NCBI GenBank assembly: GCA_029012525.1
Contig: JAQXMG010000005.1
Span: 1 to 15,667 of the forward strand
Reading direction: 5' to 3'
DNA from: a bacterium
Lineage (GTDB): Bacteria > Bacillota_I > Bacilli_A > RF39 > UBA660
DNA length: 15,667 nucleotides
A program made the translations under genes and the position numbers. The notes under the pieces are model-generated. The model did no database searches. It was not told the DNA's origin and saw nothing but the letters and a program-made list of their open reading frames with translations. Positions 6,859 through 12,296 of the stretch are shown one piece after another (the stretch's first letter is position 1; each line of letters starts with the position of its first letter).

Positions 6859-8018
6859 TGAAATATATTAAATATACTTTTTTAACAATTTTGTTAATAA
6901 CATCATTTTTTTGTATAAGTGATGTTTCTGCTATAACAATAAATGACTATATAAATGAATTAAATAAATTAGAAGCAAAAAAAGCAGGACAATTAGCAGA
7001 ACAAGAAAAAACAGAACAAGAAATACAAGCTGCTAAAAAAGAAATGGAACAAATAAGTAATAAAATAGTTCAAGCATCAGAAGATATATCAAAATTTGAA
7101 AGTGAAATATCAGAATTAGAAAAGAAAATTGATATAAAAGAAAAACAAATAAAAGATTTAGTTTCATTTTTACAAATATCAGATAGTGAAAATTTTTATT
7201 TAAAATATATTTTTGGAGCAGAAAATTTTACTGATTTAATATATCGTATTTCAGTTATTGAACAACTTACAACTAAAAGTGATGAATTAATTGATGAGAT
7301 GAATAGTTTAATCGCTGAAAATCAAAAGAAAATAGATGAATTGGAGCAAAAGAAAGTAGAACTTAATGAAATGAATATACAAGTTTTACAAAAAATAAAT
7401 GAATTAGGAAAAGAAAAAGAAAAGTATTTTGATGAAACTTTAACTATTGATGAAGAAATAAGAACGGTTAAAAATCAAATAAAATTATACAGGGATTTAG
7501 GATGTAAAGATGATGAAAATATATCAACTTGTACTAGTATGATTCCATCATCAAGTGGTTTTATAAGACCAGTAAGAAATGGAGTAATTACTGATAATTA
7601 TGGAGTAAGAGTTGCTCCTTGTTATGGTTGTAGTACTTTCCATAAAGGAATTGATATTGGTGGCAATAGAGAAGGAACAACAGTAATGGCAGCTGCAGCA
7701 GGAAGAGTTGTTGATGTTGATAAATATACTTGTGGTGGTAAAGTGGTAACTATCAACCATAATATTAATGGAAAAGAGTTTTCAACTAGATATTTCCATT
7801 TATTAAAAACTAATGTAAAAGTTGGTGATATTGTTGCTCAAGGAGAGAAAATTGCAGAAGTAGGTGGAGGGAATACAGCGTATTATGATAGTTGTTCAAC
7901 AGGACCTCACTTACATTTTGAAGTAATTATTAGTCATTACAACTATAGTACTTATTATAGTAATATTAGAGATCCTAGAAACTATGTTGATTTTCCAAGA
8001 TTAGGAGTTTTCTGGTAA
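6858..8018 (+). CDS. Secreted coiled-coil murein hydrolase with M23 (LytM) peptidase domain, probable FtsEX effector
   Basis: This 386-residue protein begins with a signal peptide (basic MKYIKY, hydrophobic core, probable cleavage after VSA at residue 25). Two long charged coiled-coil stretches follow (about 32-105 and 135-210), separated by a short hydrophobic segment, as in EnvC, PcsB and CwlO. The M23 metallopeptidase domain spans about 235-378. Its zinc ligands and catalytic residues are visible: H262 and D266 in HKGID, and H351/H353 in GPHLHFE. M23 enzymes cut peptide cross-links of peptidoglycan; the coiled coil would dock on the FtsX loop. The last step is inferred from the gene order and one-base overlap with ftsX. 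Unusually, it has six Cys after the signal peptide (216, 225, 255, 258, 292, 346), four of them around the active site. PcsB and CwlO carry other hydrolase domains (CHAP, NlpC/P60), so this is EnvC-like in domain content. Confidence 0.9.
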   Translation: MKYIKYTFLTILLITSFFCISDVSAITINDYINELNKLEAKKAGQLAEQEKTEQEIQAAKKEMEQISNKIVQASEDISKFESEISELEKKIDIKEKQIKDLVSFLQISDSENFYLKYIFGAENFTDLIYRISVIEQLTTKSDELIDEMNSLIAENQKKIDELEQKKVELNEMNIQVLQKINELGKEKEKYFDETLTIDEEIRTVKNQIKLYRDLGCKDDENISTCTSMIPSSSGFIRPVRNGVITDNYGVRVAPCYGCSTFHKGIDIGGNREGTTVMAAAAGRVVDVDKYTCGGKVVTINHNINGKEFSTRYFHLLKTNVKVGDIVAQGEKIAEVGGGNTAYYDSCSTGPHLHFEVIISHYNYSTYYSNIRDPRNYVDFPRLGVFW

Positions 8019-8066
8019 AATTTTAGAAAACATAAAAAAATGAAATGGTTAATTCGATTAAAATAT

Positions 8067-8095
8067 TTGACAAATACACTTTTGTGTGATACATT
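8067..8095 (+). promoter_or_regulatory. Promoter of secE-nusG
   Basis: A perfect TTGACA (8067-8072), a 17-base spacer and TACATT (8090-8095) with TG one base upstream (8087-8088). The leader before secE is about 50 bases. It contains a short ACAC/GTGT hairpin (8106-8119) before five T residues, which could be a weak attenuator. Confidence 0.7.
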
Positions 8096-8150
8096 TTATA
8101 TGTAGACACGTGAAAGTGTTTTTATTTTGAAAAAATTTTTGAGGTGGAAA

Positions 8151-8381
8151 ATGGTTAAAAAAGAAAAAAAACAAGATGTAAAGAAAAAAGAAAAGACAAA
8201 GAAAGTAAAAAAAGAAAGTTTTTTAAAAAGTGTAATTAGTGAATTAAAAAAGGTACATTGGCCTGATAAAAAGTATATTTTAAAGTATACTATAGTTACT
8301 TTGGTTTTTGTAATTGTTTTATCAGTGTTTTTCTATTTAATTAGTGCCTTAATGTCATTTGTGAAAGTGTGGTTAGCGTAA
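8151..8381 (+). CDS. secE: Protein translocase subunit SecE
   Basis: SecE clamps SecY in the SecYEG channel. The product is 76 residues. A strongly basic N-terminus (about 16 Lys in the first 25 residues) is followed by the conserved amphipathic motif ELKKVHWPD (about 32-40) and a single transmembrane helix (about 46-70), the minimal single-span SecE of Gram-positive bacteria. I chose ATG 8151, which has GAGGTGG at 8141-8147. A TTG at 8127 would add eight residues but has no ribosome binding site. The stop codon overlaps the nusG start by one base. In most Bacilli rpmG (ribosomal protein L33) precedes secE; here there is none in the 132 bases between the M23 gene and secE. Confidence 0.95.
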   Translation: MVKKEKKQDVKKKEKTKKVKKESFLKSVISELKKVHWPDKKYILKYTIVTLVFVIVLSVFFYLISALMSFVKVWLA

Positions 8382-8917
8382 TGGATAAGAAATGGTATGT
8401 TGTTAATACTTACTCAGGACATGAGAAGAAAGTAAAAGAAAAGTTAGAAATGCGTACAACTTCAATGGGAATGGAAGATTATATTTTTAGGGTAATTGTT
8501 CCAGAAACAACTGAAGTTGAAATGAAAGATGGAAAAGCAAAAGAAAAAGTTAAAAAATTATTTCCAGGATATGTTTTAGTTGAAATGATTATGACAGATG
8601 AAGCATGGTTTATTGTAAGAAATACACCTGGTGTTACTGGATTTATTGGTTCATCTGGAAAAGGCGCAAAACCTACTCCACTACAACCATATGAAGTTGA
8701 TAAAATTCTTAATAGTATGGGTATGTCAAGACTTGAAGTATCAACTGACTTAAAAGAAGGTCAACTTGTTAAAATTATATCTGGACCATTTAATAGTATG
8801 GAAGGAAAAATTTCATCACTTGATTTAGACAATAATAAAGTTATGGTTATTGTTGATTTGTTTGGACAAGAAACAGAAGTTGAAGTAGGAATATCTGAAA
8901 TTGAAAAGGCAAATTAA
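8381..8917 (+). CDS. nusG: Transcription termination/antitermination factor NusG
   Basis: NusG binds RNA polymerase and links it to ribosomes, Rho or pausing signals. The 178-residue product has the NGN domain (KKWYVVNTYSGHEKKVKEKLE at the start, FPGYVLVEMIMTDEAWFIVRNTPGVTGFIG in the middle) and a C-terminal KOW domain from about residue 122 (LKEGQLVKIISGPFNSMEGKI). Length matches Bacillus NusG (177). The start ATG 8381 shares its A with the secE stop (TAATG), giving translational coupling. An upstream in-frame GTG at 8369 would add four residues and lacks support. The next unit, rplKA, has its own promoter about 50 bases downstream. Confidence 0.97.
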   Translation: MDKKWYVVNTYSGHEKKVKEKLEMRTTSMGMEDYIFRVIVPETTEVEMKDGKAKEKVKKLFPGYVLVEMIMTDEAWFIVRNTPGVTGFIGSSGKGAKPTPLQPYEVDKILNSMGMSRLEVSTDLKEGQLVKIISGPFNSMEGKISSLDLDNNKVMVIVDLFGQETEVEVGISEIEKAN

Positions 8918-8969
8918 TAAAAATTGTTAAAAAACATATAATTAAAATTAGAAAAAAATGTTAAAATGC

Positions 8970-8998
8970 TTGCAATTATTGCAATTTAATGTTATTAT
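8970..8998 (+). promoter_or_regulatory. Promoter of rplK-rplA
   Basis: TTGCAA (8970-8975), a 17-base spacer and TATTAT (8993-8998) with a TGn extension (TGT at 8990-8992). Transcription would start near 9005, upstream of the L1-type hairpin. Confidence 0.6.
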
Positions 8999-9032
8999 TT
9001 ATTCGTTTATCAATTTATATTGATATAAATTT

Positions 9033-9062
9033 AGTGGGAGGCATTGTGCTATTATGACCACT
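9033..9062 (+). promoter_or_regulatory. Ribosomal protein L1-binding mRNA hairpin upstream of rplK
   Basis: AGTGG (9033-9037) pairs with CCACT (9058-9062), enclosing an asymmetric loop with GAG on one side and TATGA on the other and an inner GCA/TGC stem. This GTGGGAG...TATGACCAC pattern resembles the 23S rRNA L1 site and known Firmicutes L1 leaders. L1 bound here would repress translation of rplK and, through coupling, rplA. Confidence 0.7.
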
Positions 9063-9096
9063 CACGAAAAAATTTAGGAAAAGGAGAGTGTTTTTC

Positions 9097-9690
9097 GTGG
9101 CAAAAGAAGTTGTTAAAAAAATCAAATTACAGATTGCTGCAGGAAAAGCTACACCAGCTCCTCCAGTAGGAACTGTACTTGGTCCAGCAGGAATCAATTT
9201 AGGAGAATTTTGTACAAAATACAATGAAGCAACAAGAGATAAAATGGGTGATATTTTACCTGTTGAAATTTCAATTTATGATGATAGATCATTTGATTTT
9301 GTAATTAAAACTCCACCAGCAGCATTTTTAATTAAAAAATATGCTAAAATTAACAAAGGTTCAGCAAAAGGAGCTAATAATGTAGTTGGTACTTTGACAA
9401 AAGATCAATTAAGAGAAATAGCTGAAATTAAACTTCCAGATTTAAATGCTTATACTGTTGAACAAGCTATGAATATCGTTGAAGGAACTGCTCGTAATAT
9501 GGGTGTTGCAGTAAAAGGACTTAACGATAAAGAATTAGCAGAACAAGCAGAAGAAGCAAAAGAAAAGGAAGCCGAAATGGAAAAACGTGCTGAAGAACTT
9601 GCTGAAATGGAAAAAGAAGTTGCAGAAAATAAAGATGCAACAGCTGAAGTACCAGTAGCAACTGAAAAAGAAGAAACTACTGAAGAATAG
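9097..9690 (+). CDS. rplK: Ribosomal protein uL11 with an acidic C-terminal extension
   Basis: L11 forms the base of the ribosomal stalk and the GTPase-associated centre. Residues 1-140 are a normal L11: N-terminal domain with the PAPPVGTVLGPAGINLGEFC segment (20-39), a PVEISIYDDRSF strand, the linker KTPPAA (71-76) and the rRNA-binding domain ending in EIKLPDLNAYTVEQAMNIVEGTARNMG (110-136). Typical L11 stops near residue 141; this one continues to 197. The extra 57 residues hold 22 acidic and 8 basic residues, an internal AEMEK repeat at 159-163 and 169-173, and a low-complexity end (ATEKEETTEE). I chose GTG 9097 (MAKEVVKK, with GGAG at 9083-9086); the in-frame GTG at 9088 overlaps that site. 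rplA follows after an L1-type hairpin. Confidence 0.96.
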   Translation: MAKEVVKKIKLQIAAGKATPAPPVGTVLGPAGINLGEFCTKYNEATRDKMGDILPVEISIYDDRSFDFVIKTPPAAFLIKKYAKINKGSAKGANNVVGTLTKDQLREIAEIKLPDLNAYTVEQAMNIVEGTARNMGVAVKGLNDKELAEQAEEAKEKEAEMEKRAEELAEMEKEVAENKDATAEVPVATEKEETTEE

Positions 9691-9711
9691 TAACTATTAA
9701 AAGTTACTTAC

Positions 9712-9749
9712 GTGGGAGACAAATTGTCGCTTATTAAAAAAAATACCAC
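9712..9749 (+). promoter_or_regulatory. Ribosomal protein L1-binding mRNA hairpin upstream of rplA
   Basis: GTGG (9712-9715) pairs with CCAC (9746-9749). Inside, GACA (9718-9721) pairs with TGTC (9725-9728), leaving an asymmetric A-rich internal loop. The GTGGGAG start is identical to the site before rplK. The hairpin ends four bases before the rplA Shine-Dalgarno sequence (AGGAGG, 9753-9758), a position that suits translational feedback by L1. Confidence 0.65.
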
Positions 9750-9763
9750 ATAAGGAGGAAAAT

Positions 9764-10456
9764 ATGAAACATAGAGGAAAAAACTATAAATCTGTTAAAG
9801 AAAAGATTGAAAAAAATAAATCATATGAAAAAACAGAAGCAATTAATCTATTAAAAAGCATTTCTAATACTAAGTTTGATGAAACTGTAGAAGTACATAT
9901 GAATTTAAACTTAGACGTTAAAAAAGCTGACCAACAATTAAGAGGTGCCTTAGTTCTTCCAAATGGAACAGGTAAAACTGTTAGAGTTTTAGTTGTTGCT
10001 AAAGGGGATTTTGCTAAAGCTGCTAAAAACGCAGGAGCTGATTATGTTGGAGATTTAGATATTTTAGAAAAAATAGAAAAAGAAAATTGGTTTGATTTTG
10101 ATATGATGATTGCAACTCCTGATATGATGCCTGCTTTAGGAAAACTTGGTAAAATTCTTGGTCCAAAAGGATTAATGCCAAACCCAAAAACAGGAACAGT
10201 TACAACTAATGTTGAAAAAGCAATATTAGATGCTAAATCAGGTAGAGTTGAATATCGTACAGATTCTTATGGAAATATTCATGGAGTCGTTGGTAAAGTA
10301 TCATTTAAAACTGAAGATTTAGTTGAAAACTTAGATGCATTTGTAAAAACAATTCTAAGAGTTAAACCATCAACAGTAAAAGGAACTTATGTTAAATCAA
10401 TTTCTATTTCATCAACTATGAGTCCATCTATAAAATTAGATATAAATAATTTTTAA
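9764..10456 (+). CDS. rplA: Ribosomal protein uL1
   Basis: L1 forms the mobile stalk near the E site and is the classical translational repressor of the L11 operon. The 230-residue product has the usual length. The hallmark motif, LGKLGKILGPKGLMPNPKTGT, is at about residues 125-145, followed by the conserved GRVEYRTDSYGNIHGVVGK and the C-terminal VKPSTVKGTYVKSISISSTM. The N-terminus is standard (KHRGKNYKSVKEKI). The start ATG 9764 has AGGAGG at 9753-9758. Its own product probably binds the two hairpins upstream of rplK and rplA, closing a feedback loop. A separate promoter begins eight bases after its stop, so rplJL can be expressed independently. Confidence 0.97.
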   Translation: MKHRGKNYKSVKEKIEKNKSYEKTEAINLLKSISNTKFDETVEVHMNLNLDVKKADQQLRGALVLPNGTGKTVRVLVVAKGDFAKAAKNAGADYVGDLDILEKIEKENWFDFDMMIATPDMMPALGKLGKILGPKGLMPNPKTGTVTTNVEKAILDAKSGRVEYRTDSYGNIHGVVGKVSFKTEDLVENLDAFVKTILRVKPSTVKGTYVKSISISSTMSPSIKLDINNF

Positions 10457-10463
10457 TTAATTG

Positions 10464-10492
10464 TTTACAATTTTTAAAAAATGTTATATAAT
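10464..10492 (+). promoter_or_regulatory. Promoter of the L10 leader-rplJ-rplL unit
   Basis: TTTACA (10464-10469), a 17-base spacer and a perfect TATAAT (10487-10492). It predicts a start near 10499, just upstream of the L10 leader. It is among the best-matching promoters in the window, as expected for L7/L12, which is needed in several copies per ribosome. Confidence 0.75.
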
Positions 10493-10499
10493 ACATTTG

Positions 10500-10612
10500 A
10501 AATTTGTTTGTGCCGTAGACAGTAGGTAAAGTATGTAAATCCTACCGAGGACTTTATTGATATAATAAATTTAGTCTTTGTAGTCATACAAGGACTTTTT
10601 TTAAAGGCACGG
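10500..10612 (+). promoter_or_regulatory. Ribosomal protein L10 leader (L10-L12 binding RNA with attenuator)
   Basis: The leader carries the L10-leader signature CCGTAGACAGTAGGT followed by CCTACCGAGG. GTAGG (10522-10526) pairs with CCTAC (10541-10545), with the conserved flanks that resemble the 23S rRNA L10 site. An outer helix GTGCC/GGCAC (10510-10514 with 10606-10610) can close the whole leader. A mutually exclusive antiterminator (TTTATT 10553-10558 with AATAAA 10564-10569, plus GAC 10550-10552 with GTC 10574-10576) competes with the terminator at 10573-10602. Excess L10-L12 should stabilise the binding fold and favour termination. Confidence 0.85.
10573..10602 (+). terminator. Attenuator terminator in the L10 leader
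   Basis: AGTCTTTGTA (10573-10582) pairs with TACAAGGACT (10587-10596) with one T-G wobble and a GTCA loop. Seven T residues follow at 10596-10602. Confidence 0.88.
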
Positions 10613-10644
10613 ATTAAAAATATATTTTATAAGGGAGGTGTCTT

Positions 10645-11136
10645 ATGCCAAGTGTTAAAGCATTAGAAGCAAAGAAACAAGTAGTAGATGAAATAAAAAA
10701 CAAATTAAATGATTCTAAAACAGTAGTATTATTTAATTATCATGGACTTACTGATAATGATTCTAAAGAATTAAGAATTAAATTAAAAGATAGTGGTTCT
10801 GATTATAAAATCTATAAAAATACTCTTTTAAAATTAGCATTAAAAGATATGAATATAGATTTAGATAATTATCTAGAAGGACCAACTGCAATAGTATTTT
10901 CTAGTGATGATCTAGAAGCTATTAAAGTATTAAGCAAATTTGCTAAAACTCATAAAACATTAGAATTAAAAGCTGGTGTTGTTGAAGGAAACGTTGCTGA
11001 TACAAATAAATTAAAAGAATTTGCAGCTATTCCATCAAGAGAAGGATTATATACAATGCTTGCTGGTGGTATGATTGCTATTGTTAAAGATTTAAGCATT
11101 GCTTTAAATCTTTTAGCAGAACAAAAAGAAAATTAA
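10645..11136 (+). CDS. rplJ: Ribosomal protein uL10
   Basis: L10 anchors L7/L12 dimers to the ribosome. The 163-residue product has the N-terminal rRNA-binding domain (KKQVVDEIKNKLNDSKTVVLFNYHGLTDNDSKELRIKLKDSG, about 10-51; YKIYKNTLLKLAL, about 54-66) and the later segment LEGPTAIVFSSDD. The C-terminal helix that binds L7/L12 (about 135-160) ends in IALNLLAEQKEN. Length and order are normal for Bacilli (about 166). The start ATG 10645 has GGGAGGTG at 10633-10640. Expression is controlled by the L10 leader directly upstream, and rplL follows after a 31-base gap. Confidence 0.96.
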   Translation: MPSVKALEAKKQVVDEIKNKLNDSKTVVLFNYHGLTDNDSKELRIKLKDSGSDYKIYKNTLLKLALKDMNIDLDNYLEGPTAIVFSSDDLEAIKVLSKFAKTHKTLELKAGVVEGNVADTNKLKEFAAIPSREGLYTMLAGGMIAIVKDLSIALNLLAEQKEN

Positions 11137-11167
11137 TAAAATTTAAAATATAGGGAGGAAAAAAATT

Positions 11168-11536
11168 ATGGCAAAAATTACAAAAGATGAATTTATTAGT
11201 TCATTAAAAGAAATGACATTATTAGAAGTAAAGGAATTAGTTGATGCAATGAAAGAAGAATTTGGTGTTGATCCAACATCTGTTGCTGTTGCTGCTCCAG
11301 TTGCTGCTGCAGAAGTAGAAGAAGGACCAAAAACTAAAACTGTTGTATTAAAAAATGCTGGTGCTGCTAAAATTAATGTTATTAAACTAATAAGAGAAAT
11401 TACTGGTTTAGGCTTAAAAGAAGCTAAAGATATCGCTGATGCTGGTGGAAATGTTAAAGAAAATATTCCTGCTGCTGAAGCTGAAGAATTAAAAGCTAAA
11501 TTAGAAGAAGCTGGCGCTGAAGTAGAATTACAATAA
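11168..11536 (+). CDS. rplL: Ribosomal protein bL12 (L7/L12)
   Basis: L7/L12 forms the flexible stalk that recruits translation GTPases. The 122-residue protein has the N-terminal dimerisation domain (about 1-34, LLEVKELVDAMKEEFGVDP), an alanine-rich hinge (about 40-53, VAVAAPVAAAEVEEG) and the C-terminal globular domain with the conserved IREITGLGLKEAKDIADAGG helix-turn region that contacts GTPases. The start ATG 11168 has GGGAGG at 11153-11158. It is cotranscribed with rplJ and followed by a strong terminator, the usual partial barrier between ribosomal protein and polymerase genes. Confidence 0.97.
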   Translation: MAKITKDEFISSLKEMTLLEVKELVDAMKEEFGVDPTSVAVAAPVAAAEVEEGPKTKTVVLKNAGAAKINVIKLIREITGLGLKEAKDIADAGGNVKENIPAAEAEELKAKLEEAGAEVELQ

Positions 11537-11546
11537 TTAATTATTT

Positions 11547-11582
11547 AAACCTAAAAAGCATAGTTATGCGTTTTGGGTTTTT
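11547..11582 (+). terminator. Intrinsic terminator after rplL
   Basis: A 14-position stem (11548-11561 with 11566-11579) has one T-G wobble, one A-G mismatch and an AGTT loop. It is followed by T residues through 11582. It is a likely partial terminator, since the methyltransferase gene downstream has no evident promoter of its own. Confidence 0.85.
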
Positions 11583-11606
11583 ATCGTTTAAAAGGGGGGT
11601 ATAATT

Positions 11607-12191
11607 ATGAATCATTATTTTACTAATGAAAATTTAAAAAGTGAGATTAAAAAAGTGTTGATCAAAATTAATAACAAGACGTTTACATTCAATACTGATT
11701 TAGGAGTATTTTCAAAGAAAGGATTGGATTTTGGAAGTAGGACATTAATAAATGCCTTACTAAAGGAAAATTTATCTGGAAGATTACTTGATGTTGGTTG
11801 CGGATATGGAACGATTGGAATAATTTTATCAACCTTTTTTTCTTTAAATACAGATATGATTGATATTAACAAAAGAGCAGTTCATTTAGCAGAATTAAAT
11901 ATTAAAGAAAATAAAGTTCAAAATTGTAAGGCTTTTGTTAGTGACATATATTCAGATGTTAATGAAAAATATGATTATATAGTTACTAATCCTCCGATTA
12001 GAGCAGGAAAAGACGTAGTGTATAAAATACTATTTGAAGCAAGTAAACATTTGAATAAAAATGGTGCTTTATATTTTGTTATAAATAAAAATCAAGGAGC
12101 ACTAAGCACAAAAAGAGATTTGGAGAAAGTTGCTAAAGTTGAATTTTTGGAAAAGAATAAAGGTTTTTATTGTTTTAAAGCAACTTTTTAG
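11607..12191 (+). CDS. RsmC/YbxB-like class I SAM-dependent methyltransferase
   Basis: The 194-residue Rossmann-fold methyltransferase belongs to the small RsmC/MTS group that sits between rplL and rpoB in many Firmicutes (ybxB in Bacillus). Motif I LLDVGCGYGTIG (60-71) binds SAM; the acidic IDIN around 85-88 should contact the ribose; the NPPIRAG motif (128-134) is the catalytic loop typical of N-methylation of guanine or amino groups. FTNENLKSE at the N-terminus and GVFSKKGLDFGSRTLI (33-48) match the family. RsmC in E. coli methylates G1207 of 16S rRNA; that this shorter relative has the same target is inference. The start ATG 11607 has a G-run ribosome binding site at 11594-11599. Expression probably depends on readthrough of the rplL terminator. 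Confidence 0.9.
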   Translation: MNHYFTNENLKSEIKKVLIKINNKTFTFNTDLGVFSKKGLDFGSRTLINALLKENLSGRLLDVGCGYGTIGIILSTFFSLNTDMIDINKRAVHLAELNIKENKVQNCKAFVSDIYSDVNEKYDYIVTNPPIRAGKDVVYKILFEASKHLNKNGALYFVINKNQGALSTKRDLEKVAKVEFLEKNKGFYCFKATF

Positions 12192-12192
12192 C

Positions 12193-12221
12193 TTGACTTG
12201 TTGATTAAATTATGCTATTAA
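12193..12221 (+). promoter_or_regulatory. Promoter of rpoB
   Basis: TTGACT (12193-12198), a 17-base spacer and TATTAA (12216-12221) with a TGn extension (TGC at 12213-12215). It starts two bases after the methyltransferase stop. The roughly 70-base leader that follows can form one weak stem (12234-12240 with 12249-12255). Confidence 0.6.
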
Positions 12222-12296
12222 TATAAGTTGGCTATGTTTCTTTTTGTTGAGACATGTTTATATATTTATTAAATTTGAAAGTAGGGGTGACTTTAA

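Noticed and set aside
8106..8123. Short hairpin with T-run in the secE leader as a terminator
   Set aside because: Only four base pairs (ACAC with GTGT). Mentioned as a possible weak attenuator only.
8127..8129. TTG start for secE, and similarly GTG 8369 for nusG and GTG 9088 for rplK
   Set aside because: None has a properly spaced ribosome binding site. The later starts (8151, 8381, 9097) match family N-termini and have binding sites or stop-start overlaps.
10459..10475. AATTG/CAATT hairpin with T residues as an rplA terminator
   Set aside because: Five weak pairs overlapping the -35 element of the next promoter. It is too unstable to call.
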